Assembly: GCF_002933875.1 (NCBI RefSeq)
Contig: NZ_BFAV01000179.1
Location: forward strand, 1 to 64,000
DNA length: 64,000 nt
DNA from: Desulfocucumis palustris
Lineage (GTDB): Bacteria; Bacillota; Desulfotomaculia; Desulfotomaculales; Desulfocucumaceae
Reading direction: 5' to 3'
Under the pieces are notes generated by a model. The model searched no databases. It was not told the DNA's origin and was given only the letters and a program-made list of their open reading frames with translations. Of this stretch, positions 55,618 to 64,000 are shown piece after piece. The translations under genes and the position numbers were made by a program. Position 1 is the first letter of the stretch; each line of letters starts with the position of its first letter.

Positions 55618-56541
55618 TTACATCACCAGCCAGAAGGCGGGCGGTATTTCGTTGATGGCCGGCACGGCCAGGCCGGGTGAGGCGCCCCTGGCGGCGCCCA
55701 TAATCTCCCGCCAGAATCCTTTGGCGCCAAAGGTGGTAATTTCGGGGTCCGGTCCCAGCCCGGACATTTCTCCCGCCAGGCGGACGGCGTCATAGAAGTT
55801 GCCCAGTTCGTCCACCAGCCCCAGGTCCTTGGCCTGGCTGCCGGTAAATATTCTGCCGTCGGCCAGCTTTTTTACCTCATCGGCGCTCATTTTCCTGCCC
55901 CCGGCAACAATGTTCACAAACTGTACGTACATATCATTCACCATGTCCTGGAACAGCTTCTTTTCCTCGGGAGTCATCTCCCGGTCGGAGGAGCCCATAT
56001 CCTTGTACGGACCGCTTTTAAAGGTGCGGTTTTGAATCCCCAGTTTGTCGTAAAGGCCCCTCAGATCGGTGCTGTCCATTCTCACCCCGATGCTGCCGGT
56101 TATGGTGCCGGGGTTGGCCACGATGACATCGGCTGAGGAAGCTATCCAATACGCCCCGGAAGCCGCCACGTCACCCATGGAGACCACCACTTTTTTCCCC
56201 TTCTTTTTCAGCCGGTTTACCTCCGTGGTAATCTCCTGGGTGGCCGCCACGCTCCCCCCCGGACTGTTCAGCCGGAGCACCACCGCTTTAACAGCCGGGT
56301 CTTGCGCCGCCTGCCTCAGTTGAATCATTACCTGGTCGGCCCCCATCCCCTCGCTCAAAAAACCCTGGGAGCCGCCCCCCGTAATGGTGCCGCTTATATC
56401 AATAATACCCACCACTTCATGACCGCCGGAATAGGACCGGGGCTTCAAAGCACTGCCGTCTCCGGATTTAACCACCGCGGCCACAAGCAGGGAAACCAAC
56501 GCCAGCCCCAGTACCGCCCCGCCGATAATCTTTCTTTTCAC
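55618..56541 (-). CDS. sppA: Signal peptide peptidase SppA (short type)
   Basis: The protein has 307 residues with an N-terminal membrane anchor (8-26). Catalytic Ser is in SMGDVAASGAYWIASSADVIVANPGTITGSIGV, and the general base Lys is in FKSGPYKDMGSSDREMTPEE. It degrades remnant signal peptides in the membrane. It is of the short, single-domain Bacillus type. The YIP1 gene is downstream in the same unit. Confidence 0.94.
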   Translation of the reverse strand: MKRKIIGGAVLGLALVSLLVAAVVKSGDGSALKPRSYSGGHEVVGIIDISGTITGGGSQGFLSEGMGADQVMIQLRQAAQDPAVKAVVLRLNSPGGSVAATQEITTEVNRLKKKGKKVVVSMGDVAASGAYWIASSADVIVANPGTITGSIGVRMDSTDLRGLYDKLGIQNRTFKSGPYKDMGSSDREMTPEEKKLFQDMVNDMYVQFVNIVAGGRKMSADEVKKLADGRIFTGSQAKDLGLVDELGNFYDAVRLAGEMSGLGPDPEITTFGAKGFWREIMGAARGASPGLAVPAINEIPPAFWLVM

Positions 56542-56856
56542 CCGCGCACCACCCTTTAGTAAAATTAAAAAAGCATGACCGGATTTGCCTTAACAAGGTT
56601 AGTATGCATCAAGTCAGCTCCCGGGAGTCATCCCAAAAGCTGTTTCCTTCCCGGCGCAGCCGGAAATAAGGTGCAAATTTTCAGCAGGCTCTTCCCCGGC
56701 CGGCTGAAAATATTTCCACCGGTGCTCCTAACGGTATTAGTTCCCTGTTGACATGAAAAAACCTTGATAAAATATAAAAAAAACATAAACCCCGGCAAAA
56801 TTTAACTCTGCCGGGGAAAATAAGGTTGAGGGAATGGGAATGTCCTCAATAACGTT
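56542..56856. other. Intergenic region between pyrG and sppA
   Basis: A 315-bp gap. Apart from the pyrG terminator at 56790-56816 and a second hairpin (TTTTCAGC/GCTGAAAA, about 56678-56712), no gene or known RNA was recognised. Confidence 0.5.
56790..56816 (-). terminator. Terminator after pyrG
   Basis: CCCCGGCA and TGCCGGGG form an 8-bp stem; the minus strand continues into a long T-run. Confidence 0.88.
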
Positions 56857-58518
<1,662 letters not shown>

Positions 58519-58604
58519 TTATATTCGGCGCGTTTAACTGTCAAGAAGCGTGGAGTAAACCGGTCAAAAGACAAATTGTTACAAAAGGCCGGTCACACTT
58601 TTCT

Positions 58605-58769
58605 TTATTTACCCCAGCCCAGCCGAACAGCCACCAGGTACCCCGCGAACATGCCCACGATGCCCATCACTCCGGCCAGGGTGGGTGGAGCCGGAAGGGG
58701 CAGCTTCATCCGGATAAACAGCATTCCAATCAGGAATCCGGTTAAAGTGGCAAATATAACATCCTTCAA
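58605..58769 (-). CDS. Small XapX-domain membrane protein (54 aa)
   Basis: TTG 58769 has GGGGGA 9 nt upstream. The 54-residue product has two membrane helices: DVIFATLTGFLIGMLF and AGVMGIVGMFAGYLVAV, linked by KLPLPAPPTL. This is the XapX/DUF1427 layout, with the PAPP motif between helices. Function unknown. It is too short for many gene callers. It lies between argS and pyrG on the same strand. Confidence 0.8.
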   Translation of the reverse strand: MKDVIFATLTGFLIGMLFIRMKLPLPAPPTLAGVMGIVGMFAGYLVAVRLGWGK

Positions 58770-58861
58770 AGCAGAATTCCCCCAACCTGTTTTAAATTCT
58801 TTTAAAATTTACATAAAACCCCCAGCCCGCCAATCCGGCGCCGGCAAAGGATGAAAATATG

Positions 58862-60547
58862 CTACATTCTTTCGGGAGCGGACACACCCAGTATATTCAG
58901 GCAGTTGGCCAGCACCACCCGGGTGGCCGCCACCAGCACCAGTCTTGCCCCGGTAAGGGCGGCGTCCCCGGTAATTACCCTGTGGGCGTTGTAAAAGCTG
59001 TGGAACAGCCCGGCTATCTCGTGAACGTAACGGGCCAGCCGGTGCGGGGCCAGATCCCGGGCGCAGGAAGCCACCTCGTCGGGAAGATCCGCCAGCCTGC
59101 GGGCCAGCGCCAGCTCAGCCTCCTCCCTTAACAGGGACAGCCCGGCCTTTTCCGGGTCCGGCATGGTCCCGCCCTGCTCCTCCAGCTGTTTCATAATGCT
59201 GCAAATCCTGGCGTGGGCGTACTGCACGTAGTAAACCGGGTTGTCGTTGGACTGCGCCTTGGCCAGGTCCAGGTCAAAGTCCAGGTGGCTGTCGGCGCTG
59301 CGCATTACAAAGAAGTAGCGGGCGGCATCCCTGCCCACTTCCTCCATCAGTTCCTCCAGGGTTACAAACTGTCCCGTGCGCTTGCTCATGCGCACGATTT
59401 CCCCGCTTTTGTAAAGGCGCACCAGCTGCATTATGATAACCTGGAGGGCGTCCGGGTCATATCCCAGGGCCTTGACGGCGCCCTTCATCCGGGGCACGTG
59501 GCCGTGGTGGTCGGCGCCCCAGATATTGATTACCCACTGGAAGCCGCGCTGGAATTTATTCATGTGATAGGCAATATCGGCGGCAAAATAGGTGGGGATG
59601 CCGTTGCTCCTCACCACCACCTCATCCTTTTCTACTCCGAACTCCCGGGCTTTAAACCAGAGGGCGTCCTCGTATTCATAAAGATAGCCGCTCTCTTTCA
59701 GCCGCTCTATGGCTTCCGTCACCTTGCCGGAGTCGTGCAGGGACTGCTCGGAAAACCAGACATCGTAATTTACGCCGAATTCCCCCAGGGATTTTTTAAT
59801 TGCCCCCAGCTTTTCCGCCAGGGCATATTTGACCATAATCTCCCTGCGGGCGGGACTGGCCGTATCCAGATACCTGTCGCCGTATTTTTCCACAAAACCC
59901 CGCATGGTTTCCATTATGTCCTCACCGTGGTAGCCTTCCTCCGGCACCTGGGCCTGTCTGCCCAACAGTTGCAAATAACGGGCCTCCAAGGAGCGTCCGA
60001 AGTGCTCTATCTGATTTCCGGCGTCATTAATGTAAAATTCCCGGCTGACTTCGAACCCCGCATAGTCCAGCAGCGAGGATATGCTGTCCCCCAGGGCGGC
60101 ACCCCTGGCGTTGCCCATGTGTAAAAGCCCGGTGGGATTGGCGCTGACAAACTCCACCTGCACCTTTTTGCCTCCGCCGATGTTCACCCGGCCGTAAGCC
60201 TCTCCTTTTTTGACGATGCCCGGCAGGGCCGCCAGGACCCAGTTGGAGCTCAGATAAAAATTAATAAAACCGGGACCGGCTATTTCCACTTTTTCCACCG
60301 GCAGGCCCGAAAGATCCAGCTCCGCCACCAGGGCTTCGGCCGCCCTGCGGGGAGCCGTGCGGGCCGGCTTGGCCAGCAGCATGGCAAGGTTGGAGGCAAA
60401 ATCCCCGTTTTCTTTTTCCCGGGGAACCTCCACCACAAAGGCCGGAGTCTCCACTTCAGGCAAAGTTCCTTTTTCACCCGCGGATGACAGCGCTTTTTTC
60501 AGGGAATCCGCCAGTCCCGAACGAATCTGGTCAACCAAACCGCTCAC
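58862..60547 (-). CDS. argS: Arginyl-tRNA synthetase
   Basis: The protein has 561 residues from GTG 60547 with AGGAGG upstream. The class I HIGH-type signature is GLLHMGNARGAALGDS; the KMSKS-like loop is VRMSKRTGQFVTLEEL. N-terminal Add-1 and C-terminal DALR anticodon-binding domains (AHARICSIMKQLEEQGG ... RLVLVAATRVVLANCLNILGVSAPERM) are complete. It lies downstream of ywiB as in B. subtilis. Confidence 0.98.
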   Translation of the reverse strand: MSGLVDQIRSGLADSLKKALSSAGEKGTLPEVETPAFVVEVPREKENGDFASNLAMLLAKPARTAPRRAAEALVAELDLSGLPVEKVEIAGPGFINFYLSSNWVLAALPGIVKKGEAYGRVNIGGGKKVQVEFVSANPTGLLHMGNARGAALGDSISSLLDYAGFEVSREFYINDAGNQIEHFGRSLEARYLQLLGRQAQVPEEGYHGEDIMETMRGFVEKYGDRYLDTASPARREIMVKYALAEKLGAIKKSLGEFGVNYDVWFSEQSLHDSGKVTEAIERLKESGYLYEYEDALWFKAREFGVEKDEVVVRSNGIPTYFAADIAYHMNKFQRGFQWVINIWGADHHGHVPRMKGAVKALGYDPDALQVIIMQLVRLYKSGEIVRMSKRTGQFVTLEELMEEVGRDAARYFFVMRSADSHLDFDLDLAKAQSNDNPVYYVQYAHARICSIMKQLEEQGGTMPDPEKAGLSLLREEAELALARRLADLPDEVASCARDLAPHRLARYVHEIAGLFHSFYNAHRVITGDAALTGARLVLVAATRVVLANCLNILGVSAPERM

Positions 60548-60621
60548 ACTAAAAACCTCCTGCTCAAAAAATATGCCCCCGGGAGTTCCTCCCGGAAGCC
60601 CTTTATCCGCTTTTCCGGCGG

Positions 60622-61044
60622 TTACAGTTCTTTGACGGTGATGCTCAGCTCATTGTAGCCCAGTTTCTTACTGCCCATTTCTATATCGTAGCCAAGGTCT
60701 ATACTGCCTCCGGAGTGATCCAGGAGCACCTTTACCTTCCGGGGAAGCACCCTCATTTCCAGGCTTCCGCAGGAGGTGACGTACATACCCTGGTTGTGAA
60801 CCCCTTCCTGGAAAATCTGTTTCATTTCCGCCGCTCCCATCCTGTTCAGGGTCACCCGGTCGGGCTCGGCCTTGAGGGAAGTGGTGGTCCCTTCCAGGCC
60901 GGAGAGCCGGCTTTCATTATATACGATATAATAGGAATTGTTTTTGTAATAATAATTTCCCCTGGTGACAAGTTCTATGGTGTCCTTTTCGCCAAACTCG
61001 TTGGTCTGGGTACCCTTCACGGTAACCAGCACCTCTTTGGACAA
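60622..61044 (-). CDS. DUF1934 (YwiB-like) beta-barrel protein
   Basis: TTG 61044 lies 8 nt after GGAGG; ATGs at 61050 and 61080 are poorly placed. The protein has 140 residues, like B. subtilis YwiB. Beta-strand sequence with YYIVYNESRLSGLEGTTTSLKAEPDRVTLNRMG and SIDLGYDIEMG is typical of the family, a lipocalin-like barrel of unknown function. It is next to argS as in Bacillus. Confidence 0.9.
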   Translation of the reverse strand: MSKEVLVTVKGTQTNEFGEKDTIELVTRGNYYYKNNSYYIVYNESRLSGLEGTTTSLKAEPDRVTLNRMGAAEMKQIFQEGVHNQGMYVTSCGSLEMRVLPRKVKVLLDHSGGSIDLGYDIEMGSKKLGYNELSITVKEL

Positions 61045-61216
61045 ATCCATCCCCTCCGAAAATACCACCATAAATTTCATATATTATAACCTTTTTTTAA
61101 TTTAATCAAAAGGGGTAAAAGAAACAGGAATAACCGGGCGGCAACAATTTATTGATTAAGCTATTCGTTACCGGTTATAATAAGCTTAACATTAATATAC
61201 TCCGGAGGGTTTAACA

Positions 61217-61483
61217 ATGGAAACAATTATCGGAATCAACGAGGCCAGACCCCGGCTTTCTTCTCTCATTGATTCGGATAGGCCGGTAATAATCACCGTC
61301 AATTCGGAACCCAAAAGTGTTCTTGTCAACTATGAAGAGTATTTAAGGCTGAAAAACGCGGACAAGTATAATAAACAGCTGATATTGAAATCTTCTTTGA
61401 ATAAGTTTAGAGTCCGGGCAAAGGAAAGCGGTCTGACGGAAAAAGACGTTGAAGAGGAAATAGACGCCTTCCGTACGTATTAA
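61217..61483 (+). CDS. Phd/YefM-family antitoxin-like protein
   Basis: The protein has 88 residues; GGAGGGTTTAAC precedes the ATG. The N-terminal INEARPRLSSLIDSDRPVIITVNSEPKSVLVNYEEYLRL is the Phd/YefM DNA-binding fold. The C-terminal helix (VEEEIDAFRTY) could wrap a toxin. No toxin follows, because a terminator lies directly after the stop, so it is an orphan antitoxin or regulator. Confidence 0.87.
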   Translation: METIIGINEARPRLSSLIDSDRPVIITVNSEPKSVLVNYEEYLRLKNADKYNKQLILKSSLNKFRVRAKESGLTEKDVEEEIDAFRTY

Positions 61484-61513
61484 ACCCCCGTTCCCACGGG
61501 GGTTTAATTTTAT
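61482..61513. terminator. Terminator between the Phd-like gene and iorB
   Basis: TAAACCCCCG and CGGGGGTTTA form a 10-bp stem with a short loop; it overlaps the last bases of the plus-strand gene. Confidence 0.85.
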
Positions 61514-61519
61514 TGCCTT

Positions 61520-62095
61520 TTATAAATTGTAGCCTCTTTCGAAGGCGGCCTTGTTGATTTCAAGAAATTTGGCCGGCACCCTGGCCTCCAGGGCCTTTTG
61601 CCACAGCTCCTTCGGTAATGGCAGTCTTTTGGCCAGCACACCCACCAGAACCACGTTGGCGGCCTTGGGGTTGCCACACTCCGTGGCGATCTTCAGGGCG
61701 TCCACCGCCAGCATGCCGGGAACCCTGGAGCGAATGTAGCCGTTGATATCCTCGGGATATTCGGCTAGGCCAGCCAGCACCGGAACCGGGGCAATGGCCT
61801 GGTCGTTGATGATGAGGGAGCCGCCTTTTTTTAAATAGGGCAGCCAGCGCAGGGCCTCGAGCTTCTCAAAGGCCAGTATGGCGTCGGCCTTGCCCTCTTC
61901 AATAAGCGGGGAGTATACCTTGTCCCCCAGGCGCACCTGGGTGGAAACGCTGCCGCCCCGCTGGGCCATGCCGTGTATTTCGGACATCTTTATGTCGTAA
62001 CCGGCCGCGCCGGCCACGTGGACCAAAATTTTACTGGCCAGAATGGTGCCCTGTCCGCCCACTCCCACCATGAGCACATCCATTGATTTAAGCAC
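61520..62095 (-). CDS. iorB: Indolepyruvate:ferredoxin oxidoreductase beta subunit
   Basis: GTG 62095 has AAGGGG 8 nt upstream; GTG 62104 overlaps that site, and ATG 62083 is also possible. About 191 residues. VGVGGQGTILASKIL, MSEIHGMAQRGGSVSTQVRLG and LAFEKLEALRWLPYLKKGG match the gamma-type domain of 2-oxoacid:ferredoxin oxidoreductases. It overlaps iorA by a few bases and acts with it. Confidence 0.94.
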   Translation of the reverse strand: MLKSMDVLMVGVGGQGTILASKILVHVAGAAGYDIKMSEIHGMAQRGGSVSTQVRLGDKVYSPLIEEGKADAILAFEKLEALRWLPYLKKGGSLIINDQAIAPVPVLAGLAEYPEDINGYIRSRVPGMLAVDALKIATECGNPKAANVVLVGVLAKRLPLPKELWQKALEARVPAKFLEINKAAFERGYNL

Positions 62096-63854
62096 CGGCG
62101 GCACCCCCTTTGGCAGCGGTCAACGCGCCGAATTTGCAAACCTGTACGCAAAGCCCGCAGCCCACGCAGGCCCCCGGGTCCACCGAGCACAGCTTATCCT
62201 TTACGGAAATTGCCGGGCAGCTTAGCTTAAGACAGGTCTTACAGCCCTTGCAGGCCTCCTGGTCCACCGTCACCGGCTGTCCGGACTGCCGGCGAAGCAG
62301 GGCGCAGGGACGGCGGGCTATGATTACCGAGGGTCCCGGGGCCGCCACCTCTTCCTTGACGGCCGCGGTTAATTTTTCCAGATCCAGGGGATCCACGGTT
62401 ACCACCCGCTGCACCCCCAGGGCGCGAACCAGAGCCTGCAGGTCAACCACCGGGGCCTCTCCGCCCATCAGGGTTTTTCCGGTGGCCGGATGCTCCTGGT
62501 GCCCGGTCATGGCGGTGGTGCTGTTGTCCACTATGATTACCGTGGAATTGCCGTTGTTATATACCACGTCCAGCACACCGGTAATTCCGGAGTGCAAAAA
62601 GGTGGAGTCGCCTATTACAGCAACTGTGCGCCCCCTCAATTCCGGCACGGCCTTTTCCGCTCCATGGGCCATGCCTATGCTGGCGCCCATGCAGACGCAG
62701 CTGTCCATGCCCTCCAGGGGGGAGAGCCCGCCCAGGGTGTAACAGCCTATGTCGCCGGTGACCACCAGCTTTAGTTTGTGCAAGGTGTAGAAAACTCCCC
62801 GGTGCGGGCAGCCGGCGCAGAGTACCGGCGGGCGCGGGGGCAGCGGGGGCATATCCGGGTAGGCCGGCATTTCCGCGTCCCCGGCGGGTATTACTCCGGC
62901 CCCGGCAAATATACGGCGCAGCAGCCCGGTGCTGAATTCCCCCGCGGACGGGAACAGCTCCTTGCCTGTGACCTTAATGCCCAGCAATTTGACCTGCTCC
63001 TCAATAAAGGGTTCCAATTCTTCCACCACGAAGAGCCTGTCCACCCCGGAGGCAAATTCCTTAATCATTTTCAGGGGCAGGGGGAAAGTCATGCCCAGCT
63101 TCAGCACCGACGCCCCGGGGAGTATTTCCTTGATGTACTGGTAGCTGATGCCGCTGGTGATTACCCCTGTTTTGGAATCCCCTTTATCAACAAAATTCAG
63201 CGGTGTGCTTTCCGAGTATTCCGCCAGTTTGGCCAGCCGCTCCTCCAGGGACCGCCGGCGCAGCCTGCCGAAGGCGGGGACCATGAGCCATTTGCGCGGG
63301 TCTTTGGTGTAGGGGCGGGGGGGAATACTCACCCTCTCCCCCAGTTCCACAAACCCCTGGGAGTGGGCCACCCTGGTGGTGGTTCTAAGCATCACCGGTA
63401 TATCAAACTGTTCGCTTATTTCCAGTCCCGCCCGCACCATGTCCATGGCCTCGGCGCTGTCCGAGGGCTCCAGCAGGGCGATTTTGGCAAAGCGGGCATA
63501 ATTCCTGTTGTCCTGCTCGTTCTGGGAACTGTGCATTCCGGGATCGTCCGCTGAAATCAGCACCAGCCCTCCGTTCACCCCGGTATAGGCGGCGGTCAGC
63601 AGCGGGTCGGCCGCCACGTTAACCCCCACGTGCTTCATGGTCACAAGCACCCTGGCCCCGGCCATGGCCGCGCCGATGCCCACCTCCAGGGCTACCTTTT
63701 CGTTGGGCGCCCACTCCGCGTATATGTCCCGGCAGCGGGCCAAATTCTCCAATATCTCGGTGCTGGGCGTTCCCGGATAGCCGACACCCAGGGCAACACC
63801 GTTTTCCCAGGCTCCCCTGGCGATGGCCTGGTTACCGGTCATTAGCTCTTTCAA
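62088..63854 (-). CDS. iorA: Indolepyruvate:ferredoxin oxidoreductase alpha subunit
   Basis: TTG 63854 lies 8 nt after GGAGG; GTG 63863 touches that site. The protein has 588 residues. N-terminal pyrimidine-binding domain (MTGNQAIARGAWENGVALGVGYPGTPSTEI), a thiamine-binding core (GDIGCYTLGGLSPLEGMDSCVCMGASIGMAHG and IVDNSTTAMTGHQEHP), and two C-terminal 4Fe-4S sets (CKGCKTCLKLSC; CVGCGLCVQVC). It oxidises aryl pyruvates to acyl-CoA and reduces ferredoxin, in amino acid fermentation. It forms an operon with iorB and the paaK-like gene upstream. Confidence 0.97.
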   Translation of the reverse strand: MKELMTGNQAIARGAWENGVALGVGYPGTPSTEILENLARCRDIYAEWAPNEKVALEVGIGAAMAGARVLVTMKHVGVNVAADPLLTAAYTGVNGGLVLISADDPGMHSSQNEQDNRNYARFAKIALLEPSDSAEAMDMVRAGLEISEQFDIPVMLRTTTRVAHSQGFVELGERVSIPPRPYTKDPRKWLMVPAFGRLRRRSLEERLAKLAEYSESTPLNFVDKGDSKTGVITSGISYQYIKEILPGASVLKLGMTFPLPLKMIKEFASGVDRLFVVEELEPFIEEQVKLLGIKVTGKELFPSAGEFSTGLLRRIFAGAGVIPAGDAEMPAYPDMPPLPPRPPVLCAGCPHRGVFYTLHKLKLVVTGDIGCYTLGGLSPLEGMDSCVCMGASIGMAHGAEKAVPELRGRTVAVIGDSTFLHSGITGVLDVVYNNGNSTVIIVDNSTTAMTGHQEHPATGKTLMGGEAPVVDLQALVRALGVQRVVTVDPLDLEKLTAAVKEEVAAPGPSVIIARRPCALLRRQSGQPVTVDQEACKGCKTCLKLSCPAISVKDKLCSVDPGACVGCGLCVQVCKFGALTAAKGGAAGA

Positions 63855-63871
63855 CGGCGACACCTCCAGTG

Positions 63872-64000
63872 TTACTGTTCATTTCTCTTATCTATAACCC
63901 TTTTGGCCTTACCCTGGCTGCGCTCAATGGAATGGGGCTCCATCAGCCTCACCCTGGCCCCTATGGATAAAACGCTCTGCAGCTTGGTCCGCAGCCGGCC
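63872..64000 (-). CDS. paaK: Phenylacetate-CoA ligase-like protein, 3' end only
   Basis: Only the last 42 codons are in the window. VRLMEPHSIERSQGKAKRVIDKR is the typical PaaK C-terminal ending (SIxRSxGKAKRVID). The stop is 18 bp upstream of the iorA start. PaaK-like ligases next to iorAB are a known arrangement for aryl-CoA metabolism. The start and the AMP-binding motifs lie outside. Confidence 0.85.
   Translation of the reverse strand, partial: GRLRTKLQSVLSIGARVRLMEPHSIERSQGKAKRVIDKRNEQ

Overview
The window reads as a chromosome segment from a spore-forming, moderately GC-rich Firmicute of the Peptococcaceae type (Desulfotomaculum/Pelotomaculum-like). The support is spoIIID, spoIID, spo0F and mbl, a complete F-type ATP synthase operon, indolepyruvate:ferredoxin oxidoreductase next to a PaaK-type ligase, and many GTG/TTG starts with strong AGGAGG ribosome sites. 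The genus is an inference from gene content. No rRNA, tRNA or CRISPR array was found.

Region 1 (1-20.4 kb) is an accessory cell-surface island. It holds a very large Ig-like secreted protein (cut by the window edge), four proteins with copper-amine-oxidase-N-like 'stalk' domains, a TolC-like coiled-coil protein, and a 1306-residue subtilisin with C-terminal SLH repeats. An ECF sigma/anti-sigma pair shares a divergent promoter region with one surface protein; both promoters carry the same -35/-10 pattern and spacing. A TetR regulator, a HlyD-type lipoprotein, an ABC-2 permease and a small four-repeat secreted protein appear tied together by matching palindromes.

Region 2 (20.5-64 kb) is a core-genome block whose gene order mirrors, with insertions, the Bacillus subtilis mbl-spoIIID-spoIID-murA-atp-mnaA-glyA-rpiB-ywlE-mntP-ywlC-prmC-prfA-rpmE-rho-tal-fba-spo0F-pyrG-argS-ywiB region. 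Almost all genes are on the minus strand. It ends in iorB-iorA and the 3' end of a paaK-like gene. These genes cover peptidoglycan precursor synthesis and sporulation, ATP synthesis, one-carbon and pentose metabolism, translation termination, transcription termination and lower glycolysis.

The most unusual material is a family of short hairpins scattered through region 2. The loop is nearly constant (GGGGACGGTTCT or its complement), but the stems are different, self-complementary words (ATAACAC, TGAGTCAAG, GCGACAG, TTGCC). One class flanks a REP-associated tyrosine transposase (RAYT). Several copies abut or supply stop codons, and three lie in frame inside prmC. prmC also lacks a usable start codon next to its Shine-Dalgarno. 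Related GTCCCC-containing tandem arrays (112 bp, 36 bp and 26-27 bp periods) fill gene-free gaps.

Starts were re-chosen from ribosome sites wherever the longest frame ran into a repeat or lacked a Shine-Dalgarno.
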